The notes beneath the pieces were generated by a model. The model ran no database searches. It worked only from the letters and a program-made list of their open reading frames with translations, and was not told where the DNA came from. Shown here in pieces: positions 24,303-32,583 of a stretch of DNA of 64,000 nucleotides (position 1 is the stretch's first letter; each line of letters begins with the position of its first letter). The position numbers and the translations under genes were made by a program. The stretch comes from Actinomycetota bacterium (GTDB taxonomy: Bacteria; Actinomycetota; Thermoleophilia; Solirubrobacterales; Solirubrobacteraceae): the NCBI GenBank assembly GCA_005884115.1, contig VAXW01000004.1, forward strand, positions 392,846-456,845, read 5' to 3'.

Positions 24303-25862
24303 CTATCGACCGGCGGTACTTGACTGCAACTCGCGCTCGCGCTGCCCGATCGACACATGCGCGGCCGCTGGGGCACTTCGAGTCGGCGCACGCTCGGGCC
24401 CGCGCAAAGGGAGCTCACGCAGCAGCAGCACCACGAGCAGGCCCGCCAAGGCGATCGGCGTGGCGACGAGGAAGACCGACTGCACGGCGTCGACGATGTG
24501 AGCCTGCGTCCCCTGAGGGAGCGCCCTCAACGGCGCGCCCGCGCCGGCGGCTCCGGCGCGCGCGGCGAAAACGGCACCAAAGATCGCTGCGCCGACCGCG
24601 CCCCCTACCGCTCGGAAGAAGCTCGTCGCGGCCATAGCGACTCCCAGCTCACGCCGATCAACGCCGTTCTGCACTGCGACGATCAGCACCTGCCCGACCA
24701 TCCCGAACCCGAGGCCGAACACCGCGACGGCCACCAGCACCGACGTGCGCGAGGGCTCGCCCGTGAGGGCCGCAAGCATCGCCAGCGCTGCCGTCATGAG
24801 CCCCAGGCCTGCCACCGGATAGCGCTTGTAGCGCCCGCTGCGCTCGATGCGCCGCCCGGCGAACGTCGTGGAGAAGGTGATGCCGAGCATCATCGGGACG
24901 AGCAGCAGGCCGGCCTCCGTCGGGGTCGCGCCAGTCGTCGTCTGCAGGAACAGGGGCACAAAGATGTTGATCGAGAACAGAGCCGCGGTGGCAAGGAACA
25001 GCGCCATGCTCGCGACTGCCACCGTTCGCGTGCGCAAGAGCTCGAGCGGGACGATCGGGTCTGCAGCGCGCCGCTCGCGCCACACGAGCGCGCCCGACAA
25101 GAGCGCAGCAGCAGTGACGAGGGAGACGATCGCGGGCGAGCCCCAGGCGTAGCGCTGCCCGCCCCATATGCACACCAGCATGAACGCGCTCGTGGCCGCC
25201 GCGAGCAGCGCAGCACCGAGGGCGTCGAGGGCCTGGCGCGGGCGCTCGAGGACCGGTGCCCGGAAGCGAAGTCGCAGCCCGGCCAGCGCGGCGACGCCGA
25301 CCGGCAGGTTCACGTAGAAGACCCAGCGCCAGCTCGCATGGTCCACGAGCAGTCCGCCGAGCAGCGGGCCCGCAACCGTGGCGACAGCGAACGTGGCGAC
25401 GATGTAGCCCTGGTAGCGACCGCGCTCCCGGGGCGTCACCAGGTCACCGACCGCTGCGTTCGCCAGGCTCATCAACCCACCAGCGGCCGTGCCCTGGATG
25501 ACGCGCGCGACGATCAGCCAGGTGATGTCCTGTGCGGCCCCACACACCGCGGAGGCGCCGAGGAAGGCGATCAGGGCGACTTCGAGCATCCGCTTGCGCC
25601 CCTGGCGATCGCCGAGCTTGCCCCACAGCGGCGTCGCCGCGGCGGCCGCGATGACGTAGCCCGTCACGATCCACGAGACGTCGCTGAGGCGACCAAGATC
25701 GGAGGCGATGGTCGGCAGCCCTGTGGCGAGCATCGTCTGATCAAGCACCGCCGGGAGCATCGCGAGCACGATCGCGGCAAATGCCAGCCCCACCCCGGGG
25801 CCGGCCGGCGACGCCAGCTTGCGGTCGCTGCCGTTGTTCGTACCTCTCACATGCGTTCGCAT
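24303..25862 (-). CDS. MFS drug exporter, DHA2 (EmrB/QacA) family, 14 TM
   Basis: The protein has 519 residues. It shows motif A (GKLGDRQGRKRMLE), motif C-like GPLLGGLLVDHASWRWVFYVNLPVG, and LDQTMLATGLPTIASDLG typical of DHA2 proton antiporters. GAAGGGG lies 9 bases upstream of ATG 25862. It is divergent from a MarR-family gene with an AT-rich spacer carrying repeated TTAGAT elements, so repression by that MarR and induction by a toxic compound is the likely control. The C-terminal tail is short and hydrophilic. Confidence 0.9.
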   Translation of the reverse strand: MRTHVRGTNNGSDRKLASPAGPGVGLAFAAIVLAMLPAVLDQTMLATGLPTIASDLGRLSDVSWIVTGYVIAAAAATPLWGKLGDRQGRKRMLEVALIAFLGASAVCGAAQDITWLIVARVIQGTAAGGLMSLANAAVGDLVTPRERGRYQGYIVATFAVATVAGPLLGGLLVDHASWRWVFYVNLPVGVAALAGLRLRFRAPVLERPRQALDALGAALLAAATSAFMLVCIWGGQRYAWGSPAIVSLVTAAALLSGALVWRERRAADPIVPLELLRTRTVAVASMALFLATAALFSINIFVPLFLQTTTGATPTEAGLLLVPMMLGITFSTTFAGRRIERSGRYKRYPVAGLGLMTAALAMLAALTGEPSRTSVLVAVAVFGLGFGMVGQVLIVAVQNGVDRRELGVAMAATSFFRAVGGAVGAAIFGAVFAARAGAAGAGAPLRALPQGTQAHIVDAVQSVFLVATPIALAGLLVVLLLRELPLRGPERAPTRSAPAAAHVSIGQRERELQSSTAGR

Positions 25863-25964
25863 CGCTCAAGCCCCTTCAGTTGGTGGTTTGTCTTACAACC
25901 GTTAATTACCTCAAGCTTAGATCTCTAAACATTAGATATCAAGGCTTCTGCTAGAGTGGCCTCC
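25863..25964. promoter_or_regulatory. Divergent MFS/MarR control region with TTAGAT repeats
   Basis: This 102-bp spacer is much more AT-rich than its surroundings. It holds TTAGATCTCTAA (25917-25928, imperfect palindrome) and TTAGATATCAA (25932-25942), 15 bases apart. Leftward, TTGATA and TAAGCT with a 17-base spacer form a possible promoter for the exporter that overlaps both elements. Binding of the MarR protein here would block it. Confidence 0.45.
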
Positions 25965-26447
25965 ATGCGCGACCCCAGCAGCCGCCCGCCGATCGGACTG
26001 CACCTGGCGCGCGCTGCGCGCGTGGTGACCGGCGCCTTTGAGCGCTCGATGACCGACGCCGGCTGCTCCGCGAGCGCCTGGCAGGTGCTCGTCCTGATCC
26101 GCGCCGGGCACCGGGGCACGCAGAGCGAGATGGCCGAGTCGATGGGCATCACCGACGCCACGCTCACCTACCACCTGAACGCGCTCGAAGAGCAGGGATT
26201 CGTGCGTCGCTGGCGCGACCCGAGTAACCGACGGGTCCAGCAGGCGGAGCTCACCGAGAGTGGTGAAGCGTTGTTCGCGCGCCTGCGCGCCGTGGCCGCC
26301 CAGCACGACCGGCGCCTGCGCTCAGCGCTCAGCGAAGGCGAGGCTGAGCTGCTCGCGGAGCTGCTGGACAAGCTGCAGGCGGGCGTAGAAGGTCGCGAGC
26401 CTGCCGTCGCCGGCCGCCGAGCACGCGCTGCACCGCGGTCTCGGTGA
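25965..26447 (+). CDS. MarR-family transcriptional regulator
   Basis: The protein has 160 residues from ATG 25965 (an ATG at 25956 adds only three residues). The winged HTH is clear: TQSEMAESMGITDATLTYHLNALEEQGFVRRWRD with the wing RDPSNRRVQQAELTESG. No ribosome binding site precedes the ATG. The divergent neighbour is a multidrug exporter, which it most likely represses. The C-terminus has an Arg-rich tail. Confidence 0.9.
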   Translation: MRDPSSRPPIGLHLARAARVVTGAFERSMTDAGCSASAWQVLVLIRAGHRGTQSEMAESMGITDATLTYHLNALEEQGFVRRWRDPSNRRVQQAELTESGEALFARLRAVAAQHDRRLRSALSEGEAELLAELLDKLQAGVEGREPAVAGRRARAAPRSR

Positions 26448-26501
26448 GCGAGGGAAGCGCGCCCGCTTCAGCGCGCCGTCTCCCCGCTACCGTTCGCTGC
26501 G

Positions 26502-27365
26502 GTGCGCGTAGCGACCTGGAACGTGAACTCGATCAAGCAGCGGCTGCCGCGCCTGCTGCCCTGGCTGGATGAACGCCAGCCCGACGTCGTATGCCTGCAG
26601 GAGACCAAGCTCACCAATGAGGCCTTCGAGCAGCTGCTTGGAGCCGAGCTTGCGCAGCGCGGCTACGCGCTCGCGCTGCACGGCGAGGCGCAGTGGAACG
26701 GAGTCGCGATTCTCTCGCGCAGCGGGCTCGAGGACGTCGTGACGGGCATCCCCCAAGCGCCCGGCTTCCCTCACCAGGAGGCCCGCGCCATCTCGGCCGT
26801 CTGTGGCGGCGTGCGGGTGCACTCGGTGTATGTGCCCAACGGGCGCATCCCCGATTCTGAGCACTACCGCTACAAGCTCGCCTGGCTTGATGCCCTTCGC
26901 GAGCAACTGCATGCGGCAGAAGACGCCGCGATGGTGTGCGGCGACATGAACATCGCGCCGGCCGACGCCGACGTGTTCGACCCGGCCGCCTACGAAGGCC
27001 ACACGCACGTCACGCCCGCCGAGCGCGCGGCGCTCGCGAGCCTGCTGGAGCTCGGCCTGCGGGATGTCATCCGCGATCGCTGGCCCGACGAGCGGGTCTT
27101 CACCTACTGGGACTACCGCGCGGGAATGTTCCACCAGGACCTCGGCATGCGAATCGATCTCGTGCTCGCCACCGCTGCCGTGGTCGAGCGGGTTCGGGCA
27201 GCGTGGGTGGACCGCCACGCTCGCAAGGGCCGCGGGCCGAGCGACCACGCCCCCGTGGTCGTCGATCTCGACGAGGCGCCCGACGGCGACGTCGGGCCTG
27301 TGGTCCCGCCGCCCTCGGCGCCGGTCCTGGCGCGCGGCACCGTAAAGCTCCCGCAGACGCCCTGA
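26502..27365 (+). CDS. xthA: Exodeoxyribonuclease III (AP endonuclease family)
   Basis: The protein has 287 residues from GTG 26502. The EEP-fold catalytic motifs are all present: ATWNVNSIKQRLP, VVCLQETKLTN, GVAILSRS, VCGDMNIAPADADVFD, and the C-terminal GPSDHAPVVVDL (catalytic Asp-His pair). The enzyme nicks DNA at abasic sites and removes 3' blocks in base-excision repair. About 20 residues after the SDHAP motif form a Pro-rich tail not needed for activity. Confidence 0.92.
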   Translation: MRVATWNVNSIKQRLPRLLPWLDERQPDVVCLQETKLTNEAFEQLLGAELAQRGYALALHGEAQWNGVAILSRSGLEDVVTGIPQAPGFPHQEARAISAVCGGVRVHSVYVPNGRIPDSEHYRYKLAWLDALREQLHAAEDAAMVCGDMNIAPADADVFDPAAYEGHTHVTPAERAALASLLELGLRDVIRDRWPDERVFTYWDYRAGMFHQDLGMRIDLVLATAAVVERVRAAWVDRHARKGRGPSDHAPVVVDLDEAPDGDVGPVVPPPSAPVLARGTVKLPQTP

Positions 27366-27439
27366 GGCACGCCGCGCGCGCTTCGATCTCCCGGGCGACG
27401 CCTCCTCGCTGGACGCACCATCAATAGACTCCCCGGGCC

Positions 27440-28282
27440 GTGCGCACGGTTCTCATCACCGGGGCAAGCCGCGGGATCGGCCGCGCCGCAGCGCTGCGTC
27501 TGGCGAAGAACGGGTGGCATGTGCTGGCGACCGTCAGGCGCCAGGAGGACGCCGCCGAGCTCGCAGACGCCCAGCTCGCCGGCAAGATCCAGACGCTCAT
27601 CCTCGACGTCACCGACGCCGCTGGAATCGAGCAGCTCGACCGCGAAGTCCCCGAACCGCTCGACGCCGTCGTGAACAACGCGGGCATCGTCGTTCCGGGT
27701 CCGCTCGAGTCGCTCAGCAGCGACGACGTGCGCCGTCAGCTCGAGGTCAACGTCATCGCGCCAGTCGCGGTCACGAACGCCGTGCTGGGAAAGCTGCGCG
27801 CAAGCGGCGGACGGATCGTGCTCGTGTCCTCGCTCAACGGTCGCATCTCAACGCCGATGACCGGCGCGTACAACGCCTCGAAGTTCGCGCTGGAGGCCAT
27901 CGCTGACGCCTGGCGACTCGAGCTCAGGCCGTGGGGAGTCAGCGTTTCACTCGTCGAGCCCGCGATGACAGACACCGACATGTGGCGCAAGGCCCCAGAG
28001 CAGCAGAGCTCCACGGAAGAGGCGATGGCAGCGCACCATCGCGAGCTCTACGGCAAGCACCTCGACGCGCTGCGGCGGACGATCCCGCGCATGCAGCGCA
28101 TGGCCAAGCCAGCCGAGGGCGTTGCCGCGACGATCGAACGCGCGCTCACCGCTTCACGGCCCAAAGCCCGCTACGTCGTCGGCCTCAACGCAAAGGTGCA
28201 AGCGGCTGCGATGGCGCTGCTACCACAGCGTATGAAGGACGCCGCCCTCGCGATCGCCACCGGGACGCCGTCCAAGATCTAG
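27440..28282 (+). CDS. Short-chain dehydrogenase/reductase
   Basis: The protein has 280 residues. It is a classical SDR: TGASRGIGRAA at the N-terminus (NAD(P) binding), VVNNAGIVVPG, serine in VLVSSLNG, and the catalytic YNASK. An Arg-rich VRRQED after the second strand favours NADP(H). Substrate is not predictable. Its stop codon abuts the stop of the convergent LysR gene at 28283, with no spacer. Confidence 0.88.
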   Translation: MRTVLITGASRGIGRAAALRLAKNGWHVLATVRRQEDAAELADAQLAGKIQTLILDVTDAAGIEQLDREVPEPLDAVVNNAGIVVPGPLESLSSDDVRRQLEVNVIAPVAVTNAVLGKLRASGGRIVLVSSLNGRISTPMTGAYNASKFALEAIADAWRLELRPWGVSVSLVEPAMTDTDMWRKAPEQQSSTEEAMAAHHRELYGKHLDALRRTIPRMQRMAKPAEGVAATIERALTASRPKARYVVGLNAKVQAAAMALLPQRMKDAALAIATGTPSKI

Positions 28283-29194
28283 TCAGCTCTCGCCGCGCGC
28301 GTCGGCCGTCTCCTTCAGGACTGCCAGCATCGCCTCACAGGCCGGGGTGGGATGGGGAGTCACAAGGCGCGCCGCGTAGATGCGGCGGACCGGCGCAGCG
28401 CTGCCCAGCGAGACGACCGCAACATCGCGGTGGCGGCTTCCCAGCGCCAGGTGCGGCAGCAGCGTCACCCCCACGCCGCGTGCGACGAGCGCCTGGCTCG
28501 TCGCGATCTCATCGACCTCGAACGCAACCTGCGGCTCAAAGCCCGCCGCGCGGCACGCGCCCAGGATGATCTCATGGCACAGGTCGCGCTCGGTCGTGTT
28601 GATCCACACCTCCTCCGCGAGCTCGCTCAGGCGCACTCCGTGGCGGCCGGCCAGCCGGTGCCGTTTGGAGATGACGGCCGTGTAGCGGTCGTCGAGCAGG
28701 CGGGTCAGCTCCAGATCCTCGCCCAACGCGCCGCTCGGCGGCTCGAGGTCGTACACCACGGCCAGGTCAAGCTCGCGACTCTCGAGCTTCGCGGCCGCTT
28801 CCTCGGGCTCCATCTGAACGACGTTCAGCTCGACGCCCGGATGTCGCCTGTGGAACGCGTCGACCGCAGACGGGATCAGGGCGGCACCCGCGCTCTCGAA
28901 GGCAGCCAGGCGCAAGCGGCCGGCACGCGCCTCGACGTAGGCAACGAGATCGCGTTCGGCGTGCGCGATCCCGCCCAAGATCGCCCCCGCGTGCGCAAGC
29001 AGCAGCTCGCCGGCCTCCGTCAGCCGCGCGCGTTTGCGACCGCGTTCGATCAGAGCGGTGCCAGTCTCGCGCTCGAGAGCGGCGATCTGCTGGCTGATCG
29101 CCGACTGCGTGTAGGAGAGGGCGTCAGCGGCAGCTGTGAACGAGCCCCGCTCGGCGAGCGCACGCAGAACCACGAGGCGCTGAGGATTCAGCAT
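28283..29194 (-). CDS. LysR-family transcriptional regulator
   Basis: The protein has 303 residues. The N-terminal winged HTH is clear (RLVVLRALAERGSFTAAADAL, YTQSAISQQIAALERETG), followed by a type 2 periplasmic-binding-like effector domain (LRLAAFESAGAALIPSAVDAF, ELDLAVVYDLEP). The start ATG at 29194 sits in the left arm of a perfect inverted repeat whose right arm contains the ATG of the divergent gene, so autoregulation and control of that neighbour are likely. There is no ribosome binding site; the mRNA may be leaderless. Confidence 0.9.
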   Translation of the reverse strand: MLNPQRLVVLRALAERGSFTAAADALSYTQSAISQQIAALERETGTALIERGRKRARLTEAGELLLAHAGAILGGIAHAERDLVAYVEARAGRLRLAAFESAGAALIPSAVDAFHRRHPGVELNVVQMEPEEAAAKLESRELDLAVVYDLEPPSGALGEDLELTRLLDDRYTAVISKRHRLAGRHGVRLSELAEEVWINTTERDLCHEIILGACRAAGFEPQVAFEVDEIATSQALVARGVGVTLLPHLALGSRHRDVAVVSLGSAAPVRRIYAARLVTPHPTPACEAMLAVLKETADARGES

Positions 29195-29238
29195 TAGCGC
29201 AACTTATCAATCTAAGATTAGATTTGCTTGCGCTAATG
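29192..29238. promoter_or_regulatory. Palindromic divergent start region (LysR operator candidate)
   Basis: CATTAGCGCAA (29192-29202) and TTGCGCTAATG (29228-29238) are a perfect 11-bp inverted repeat; each arm contains the start codon of one divergent gene. Between them lies a second inverted repeat, ATCTAA-GA-TTAGAT (29210-29223). The 33-base distance between starts leaves no room for ribosome binding sites on either side. Confidence 0.6.
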
Positions 29239-29664
29239 TCAGTCGTGCGCCAAGATCGAGCCATGAGTCCAGCAACAATCCCCACAACACTTCCCGCCGG
29301 TTACGACCCGTCGGGCGCCCAGCCGACTCCAGAGCACGATCGCGAGCCCGCCCGAAGGCCCGTGGCGAACGCGAGCGCTGTGCCCTGCGAGGTGATCGAC
29401 AAGCTCGTCGTCCACATCGCAGGCGAGGATGAGCGCGCGTCGATCGAGGACCTCGCCACGCGCACCGGCTCGAACACTCCCACCGGGGCGCTGATGGTTG
29501 GCGCCGTCGACGGCACGCCGCTCGCGGTCGTGTCGATGACAAGCGGTGAGATGGTCAGCGAGCCGACGCCGGCCGGCGCTGCGGTCGCGGCCGTGGTCCG
29601 GTACACGGTTTCGCGGTTGGGCCGGCGCTCGTCGCTGGCGACAGCCGCAGGCGCCTCGCGCTGA
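29236..29664 (+). CDS. Hypothetical protein, divergent from LysR
   Basis: The protein has 142 residues from ATG 29236, chosen because this ATG lies in the inverted repeat shared with the LysR start; ATG 29263 is an alternative. The N-terminal third is Pro/Arg-rich and probably disordered. A compact C-terminal part follows (VIDKLVVHIAGEDERASIED, ALMVGAVDGTPLAVVSMTSG, AAVAAVVRYTVSRLG). No family recognised. Divergent placement suggests it is the LysR target. Confidence 0.55.
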   Translation: MSVVRQDRAMSPATIPTTLPAGYDPSGAQPTPEHDREPARRPVANASAVPCEVIDKLVVHIAGEDERASIEDLATRTGSNTPTGALMVGAVDGTPLAVVSMTSGEMVSEPTPAGAAVAAVVRYTVSRLGRRSSLATAAGASR

Positions 29665-29802
29665 AGCGGCGCCGGCTCGGGACCAAGAGCTCGTCCGGCG
29701 CAGTTGCGGTCGCGGGGCATGGACCTGCGACCGCAGCCACATGGCCGTCGCCATCGGCCTGATCGCCGAGGCGGGCGCCGGCGGCAGGGTCAGAATGCGC
29801 AC

Positions 29803-30420
29803 GTGAGCGACTACGGCAAGCCGCTGCGCGAGCATGACGTCGACGCGGACCCGCTGCGCCAGTTCGACGCGTGGTTCGAGGAGGCGGCGGCCGCCGGCCT
29901 ACGAATGCCCGAGGCCGCTGCGCTCGCGACCGCCACGCGCGACGGCGCCCCCTCCGTGCGCATGGTGCTCGTAAAGGGCTACGACGAGCGCGGCTTCCGC
30001 TTCTACTCCAGCTACGCGAGCCGCAAGGGGCGCGAACTCGCAGCCAACCCGCGCGCCGCACTCGCCTTCTACTGGGACCCGCTCGGCAGACAGGTGCGGA
30101 TCGAGGGACCCGTGCAGCGCACGAGTCCAGCCGAGTCTGCGGAGTACGTGCGCAGCCGCCCGCGCGGCAGCCAGCTCAGCGCGCTGGCTTCGCCCCAGAG
30201 TGACCCGATCGAGAGCCGTGAGCTGCTCGAGCTGCGCGTGGCCGAACTGCAGGAGCGCCATGGCGAGGGCGAGCTGCCGCTGCCCGAGGAGTGGGGCGGC
30301 TACCGGCTGCTAGCCGATGCCGTCGAGTTCTGGCAGCAGCGCGACGACCGCCTGCACGACAGGCTTCTCTACAGCCGCGAGCCCGAGGCCGGCTGGCGCA
30401 TCCAGCGGCTGGGCCCCTGA
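29803..30420 (+). CDS. pdxH: Pyridoxamine 5'-phosphate oxidase
   Basis: The protein has 205 residues from GTG 29803. It uses FMN and O2 to convert pyridoxamine/pyridoxine 5'-phosphate into pyridoxal 5'-phosphate. The family pattern is complete: DPLRQFDAWFEEAAAAG, ATRDGAPSVRMVLVKGYDERGF, SYASRKGRELAANPRAALAFYW, RQVRIEGPVQR, SRPRGSQLSALASPQS, and the C-terminal WGGYRLLADAVEFWQ with HDRLLY. Length is normal. No other vitamin B6 gene is adjacent. Confidence 0.93.
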   Translation: MSDYGKPLREHDVDADPLRQFDAWFEEAAAAGLRMPEAAALATATRDGAPSVRMVLVKGYDERGFRFYSSYASRKGRELAANPRAALAFYWDPLGRQVRIEGPVQRTSPAESAEYVRSRPRGSQLSALASPQSDPIESRELLELRVAELQERHGEGELPLPEEWGGYRLLADAVEFWQQRDDRLHDRLLYSREPEAGWRIQRLGP

Positions 30421-30598
30421 GCGCCGGCGAGCGGGCCGGTCCCGCCGCCGCGCCGAACGGCGCTGTGCGTGCTCATACGGGCGCCGCGCGCGTCCAGCGC
30501 TTGACTGGACGAGTGATCGCTTGACGCTCTATGATGCCGGGGGCCAGCGCGCAGTCGACCGAGTTATCTACGCTGGCGAGAGGGAGGAGACGCAACCG

Positions 30599-32293
30599 AT
30601 GCGCGGAGCTATGCGAGCAGTGGGGGGACTGCAAGTCGGGGGGGCGAAGCTTTCGCTCGTGGTGTCGATATGCACGTGCGCAGCTCTGCTCGCGTTCACG
30701 GCGACTGCCGGCGCGCGCGTCTTTCACGTGGGAACCTTCGAAGGGAAAAAAGGCAAAGCCTCGCTGCAGAAGGCGGTCGACGCAGCGGCGCCGGGCGACT
30801 GGATCCTGGTGGCCTCAGGCGACTACAAGGAAACCGGCAACCGCCTGTCCTCCGGCGCGTCGGCCGGCGAGGCCGGGTCCGGGGTGCTGGTTGAAAAGTC
30901 CGGCATCCACATCCGCGGGATGAACCGCAACGGGGTAATCATCGACGGCACCAAAAAAGGCACCCCGACGTGCAGCAGCAACCCCGCCGACCAGGAACTG
31001 GGGAGCAAAAACACCGAAGGTCACTACAGCGGGCGCAACGGGATCGAGGTGTTCAAGGTCCAGGGCGTGAGCGTCGAGAACCTGTCGGTGTGCAACTTCC
31101 AGGCAGGCAAGGGCGGCGGCGGGAACGAGATCTGGTTCAACTTCGGCGACGGCTCCGGAAAACAGATGGCCGGCGCCTGGCGAGGCGCATTCCTCTCTGC
31201 GACCGATCAGTTCTACCAGGAAGGCTCGCCCTACTTCGGCTCCTACGGGCTCTTCGTCTCCAACACGGGCGGGCCCGGTCTGTACACGCAGGTCTACGCC
31301 AACAACATGGCGGACTCCGACTTCTACATCGGCGCCTGTCGCGACTGCAACACGATCCTCGACCACGCCCACGCCGAAACCAGCGCGCTCGGCTACTCGG
31401 GCACGAACTCGGGCGGGCACCTGACGATCCAGAACTCGGAGTTCAACAACAACAAGTCGGGCTTCGTCAGCAACAGCCAGAACAACGACGACGCGCCCTC
31501 GCCTCAGGACGGTTCGTGCCCGAAAGAAGGCGAAACGGGGCCGACCGGCACGCACAACTGCTGGCTGTTCACGAAAAACCTCGTGCACGACAACAACAAC
31601 CCCAACGTCCCCACCACCGGCGTAGCAGGAGCTGGGCCGGTCGGGAGCGGTGTGGTGCTCTCCGGCGACCACAACAACATCGTCAGCGGGAACACGATCT
31701 ACAACAACGGCGCCTGGGGAATCCTGCTGGTCCCCTACCCGGCCGTTGAAGAATCCCCGCCCCCGGGCCTTGAGGAAGACAACTGCCTCGGTGGCACGAA
31801 AGTCAACGAAGAACTCTGCTACTACGACGACCTGGGCAACGAAGTCACCGACAACACGCTCAAAAACAACGGCTTCTTCGGCAACCCGAGCAACGTCGAC
31901 CTGGCCGAGCTCTCCAACCCGGAGAACCCCGGCAACTGCTGGCACGGCAACACGGACGCCGAACAGCTGGGCGAAGAACCGACGAGCGAACCGAAACTCA
32001 TCCAGTTCCCGCCGCATAGCGAATGCGGGATCCCCGACGCGGGTGAACCGCTGGCGAGCTCGCTGGGGACGCAGGTAGCGTGCGACTCGCAGTTCTTCGC
32101 GAGCGTCGCCGAATGCCCGACGGGTACCGGCGCGAACTACCCGCGGCGCACCAAAGTCGAACTCATACCCGTGCCCGAACAGCGCACGATGGAAAACCCG
32201 TGCCTCGGCGTTCCGCGCAACTCCTGGTGCCCCACCAACCCGGGCGCGGCAAAAACGCCGCCCTACCCGGTTCCGGGGTCGCCGGTTGAATAG
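30599..32293 (+). CDS. Secreted right-handed parallel beta-helix protein
   Basis: The protein has 564 residues. ATG 30599 follows GGAGGAG. A signal peptide ends near residue 40 (ATAGA). The mature protein begins RVFHVGTFEGKKGKASLQKAV, a typical pectate-lyase-like entry coil, and continues with rungs such as GIHIRGMNRNGVIIDG, GVSVENLSVCNF, HLTIQNSEFNNNKSGF and HNNIVSGNTIYNNGAWG. Six or more Cys pairs are likely (CSSN, CRDC, CLGGT, CYYDD, CECG-like). It probably binds or cuts a surface polysaccharide; no catalytic triad can be assigned. GAA/AAA-rich codon use differs from its neighbours. Two TTGAC boxes (30501 and 30521) and TATGAT (30530) lie upstream. Confidence 0.82.
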   Translation: MRGAMRAVGGLQVGGAKLSLVVSICTCAALLAFTATAGARVFHVGTFEGKKGKASLQKAVDAAAPGDWILVASGDYKETGNRLSSGASAGEAGSGVLVEKSGIHIRGMNRNGVIIDGTKKGTPTCSSNPADQELGSKNTEGHYSGRNGIEVFKVQGVSVENLSVCNFQAGKGGGGNEIWFNFGDGSGKQMAGAWRGAFLSATDQFYQEGSPYFGSYGLFVSNTGGPGLYTQVYANNMADSDFYIGACRDCNTILDHAHAETSALGYSGTNSGGHLTIQNSEFNNNKSGFVSNSQNNDDAPSPQDGSCPKEGETGPTGTHNCWLFTKNLVHDNNNPNVPTTGVAGAGPVGSGVVLSGDHNNIVSGNTIYNNGAWGILLVPYPAVEESPPPGLEEDNCLGGTKVNEELCYYDDLGNEVTDNTLKNNGFFGNPSNVDLAELSNPENPGNCWHGNTDAEQLGEEPTSEPKLIQFPPHSECGIPDAGEPLASSLGTQVACDSQFFASVAECPTGTGANYPRRTKVELIPVPEQRTMENPCLGVPRNSWCPTNPGAAKTPPYPVPGSPVE

Positions 32294-32296
32294 GAC

Positions 32297-32578
32297 ATGG
32301 CCACCGCCCTCCCGACGCTGTATGTGTGCCACGGCGACGACGGTGGTCCACGCGTGCATCCATGCCGCCGCGTGCAGGAAGCGCTGCGCGCGGCGGGCAT
32401 AGAGCACGAGAAGGTCATCGCCGCGCACGGGAGCCCGATCCCGTTCCTGCGCAAAGGCTCGCGCGAGAGGCTGCGCGAGGCCACCGGGTCGACGAAGCTT
32501 CCTGCGCTGCGGCTGCCCGACGGGCGCACGATCACTCCGTCCCGCGCGATCCTGCGCTGGGTGGGCGAACAGGGCTGA
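32297..32578 (+). CDS. Small thioredoxin-fold (GST N-terminal-like) protein
   Basis: The 93-residue protein has the beta-alpha-beta start of glutaredoxin/GST N-domains: LPTLYVCHGDDGGPRVHPC, then the helix RVQEALRAAG, the strand HEKVIAAHG, the cis-Pro region TKLPALRLPDG and a helix TPSRAILRWV. There is no GST C-terminal domain. It is a paralogue of the 93-residue protein at 43271-43552 (shared LYVC.G..HPC, AL..AG, EVI). The tight position (3 bp after the beta-helix gene, 5 bp before the next secreted-protein gene) indicates an operon. A thiol-disulfide role on these Cys-rich secreted proteins is a guess; it has no signal peptide itself. Confidence 0.75.
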   Translation: MATALPTLYVCHGDDGGPRVHPCRRVQEALRAAGIEHEKVIAAHGSPIPFLRKGSRERLREATGSTKLPALRLPDGRTITPSRAILRWVGEQG

Positions 32579-32583
32579 CGGCG

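Noticed and set aside
30501-30535. Promoter of the beta-helix operon from TTGACT or TTGACG with TATGAT
   Set aside because: The spacers (23 and 3 bases) do not fit a standard -35/-10 pair, so no promoter is claimed, only the boxes noted.
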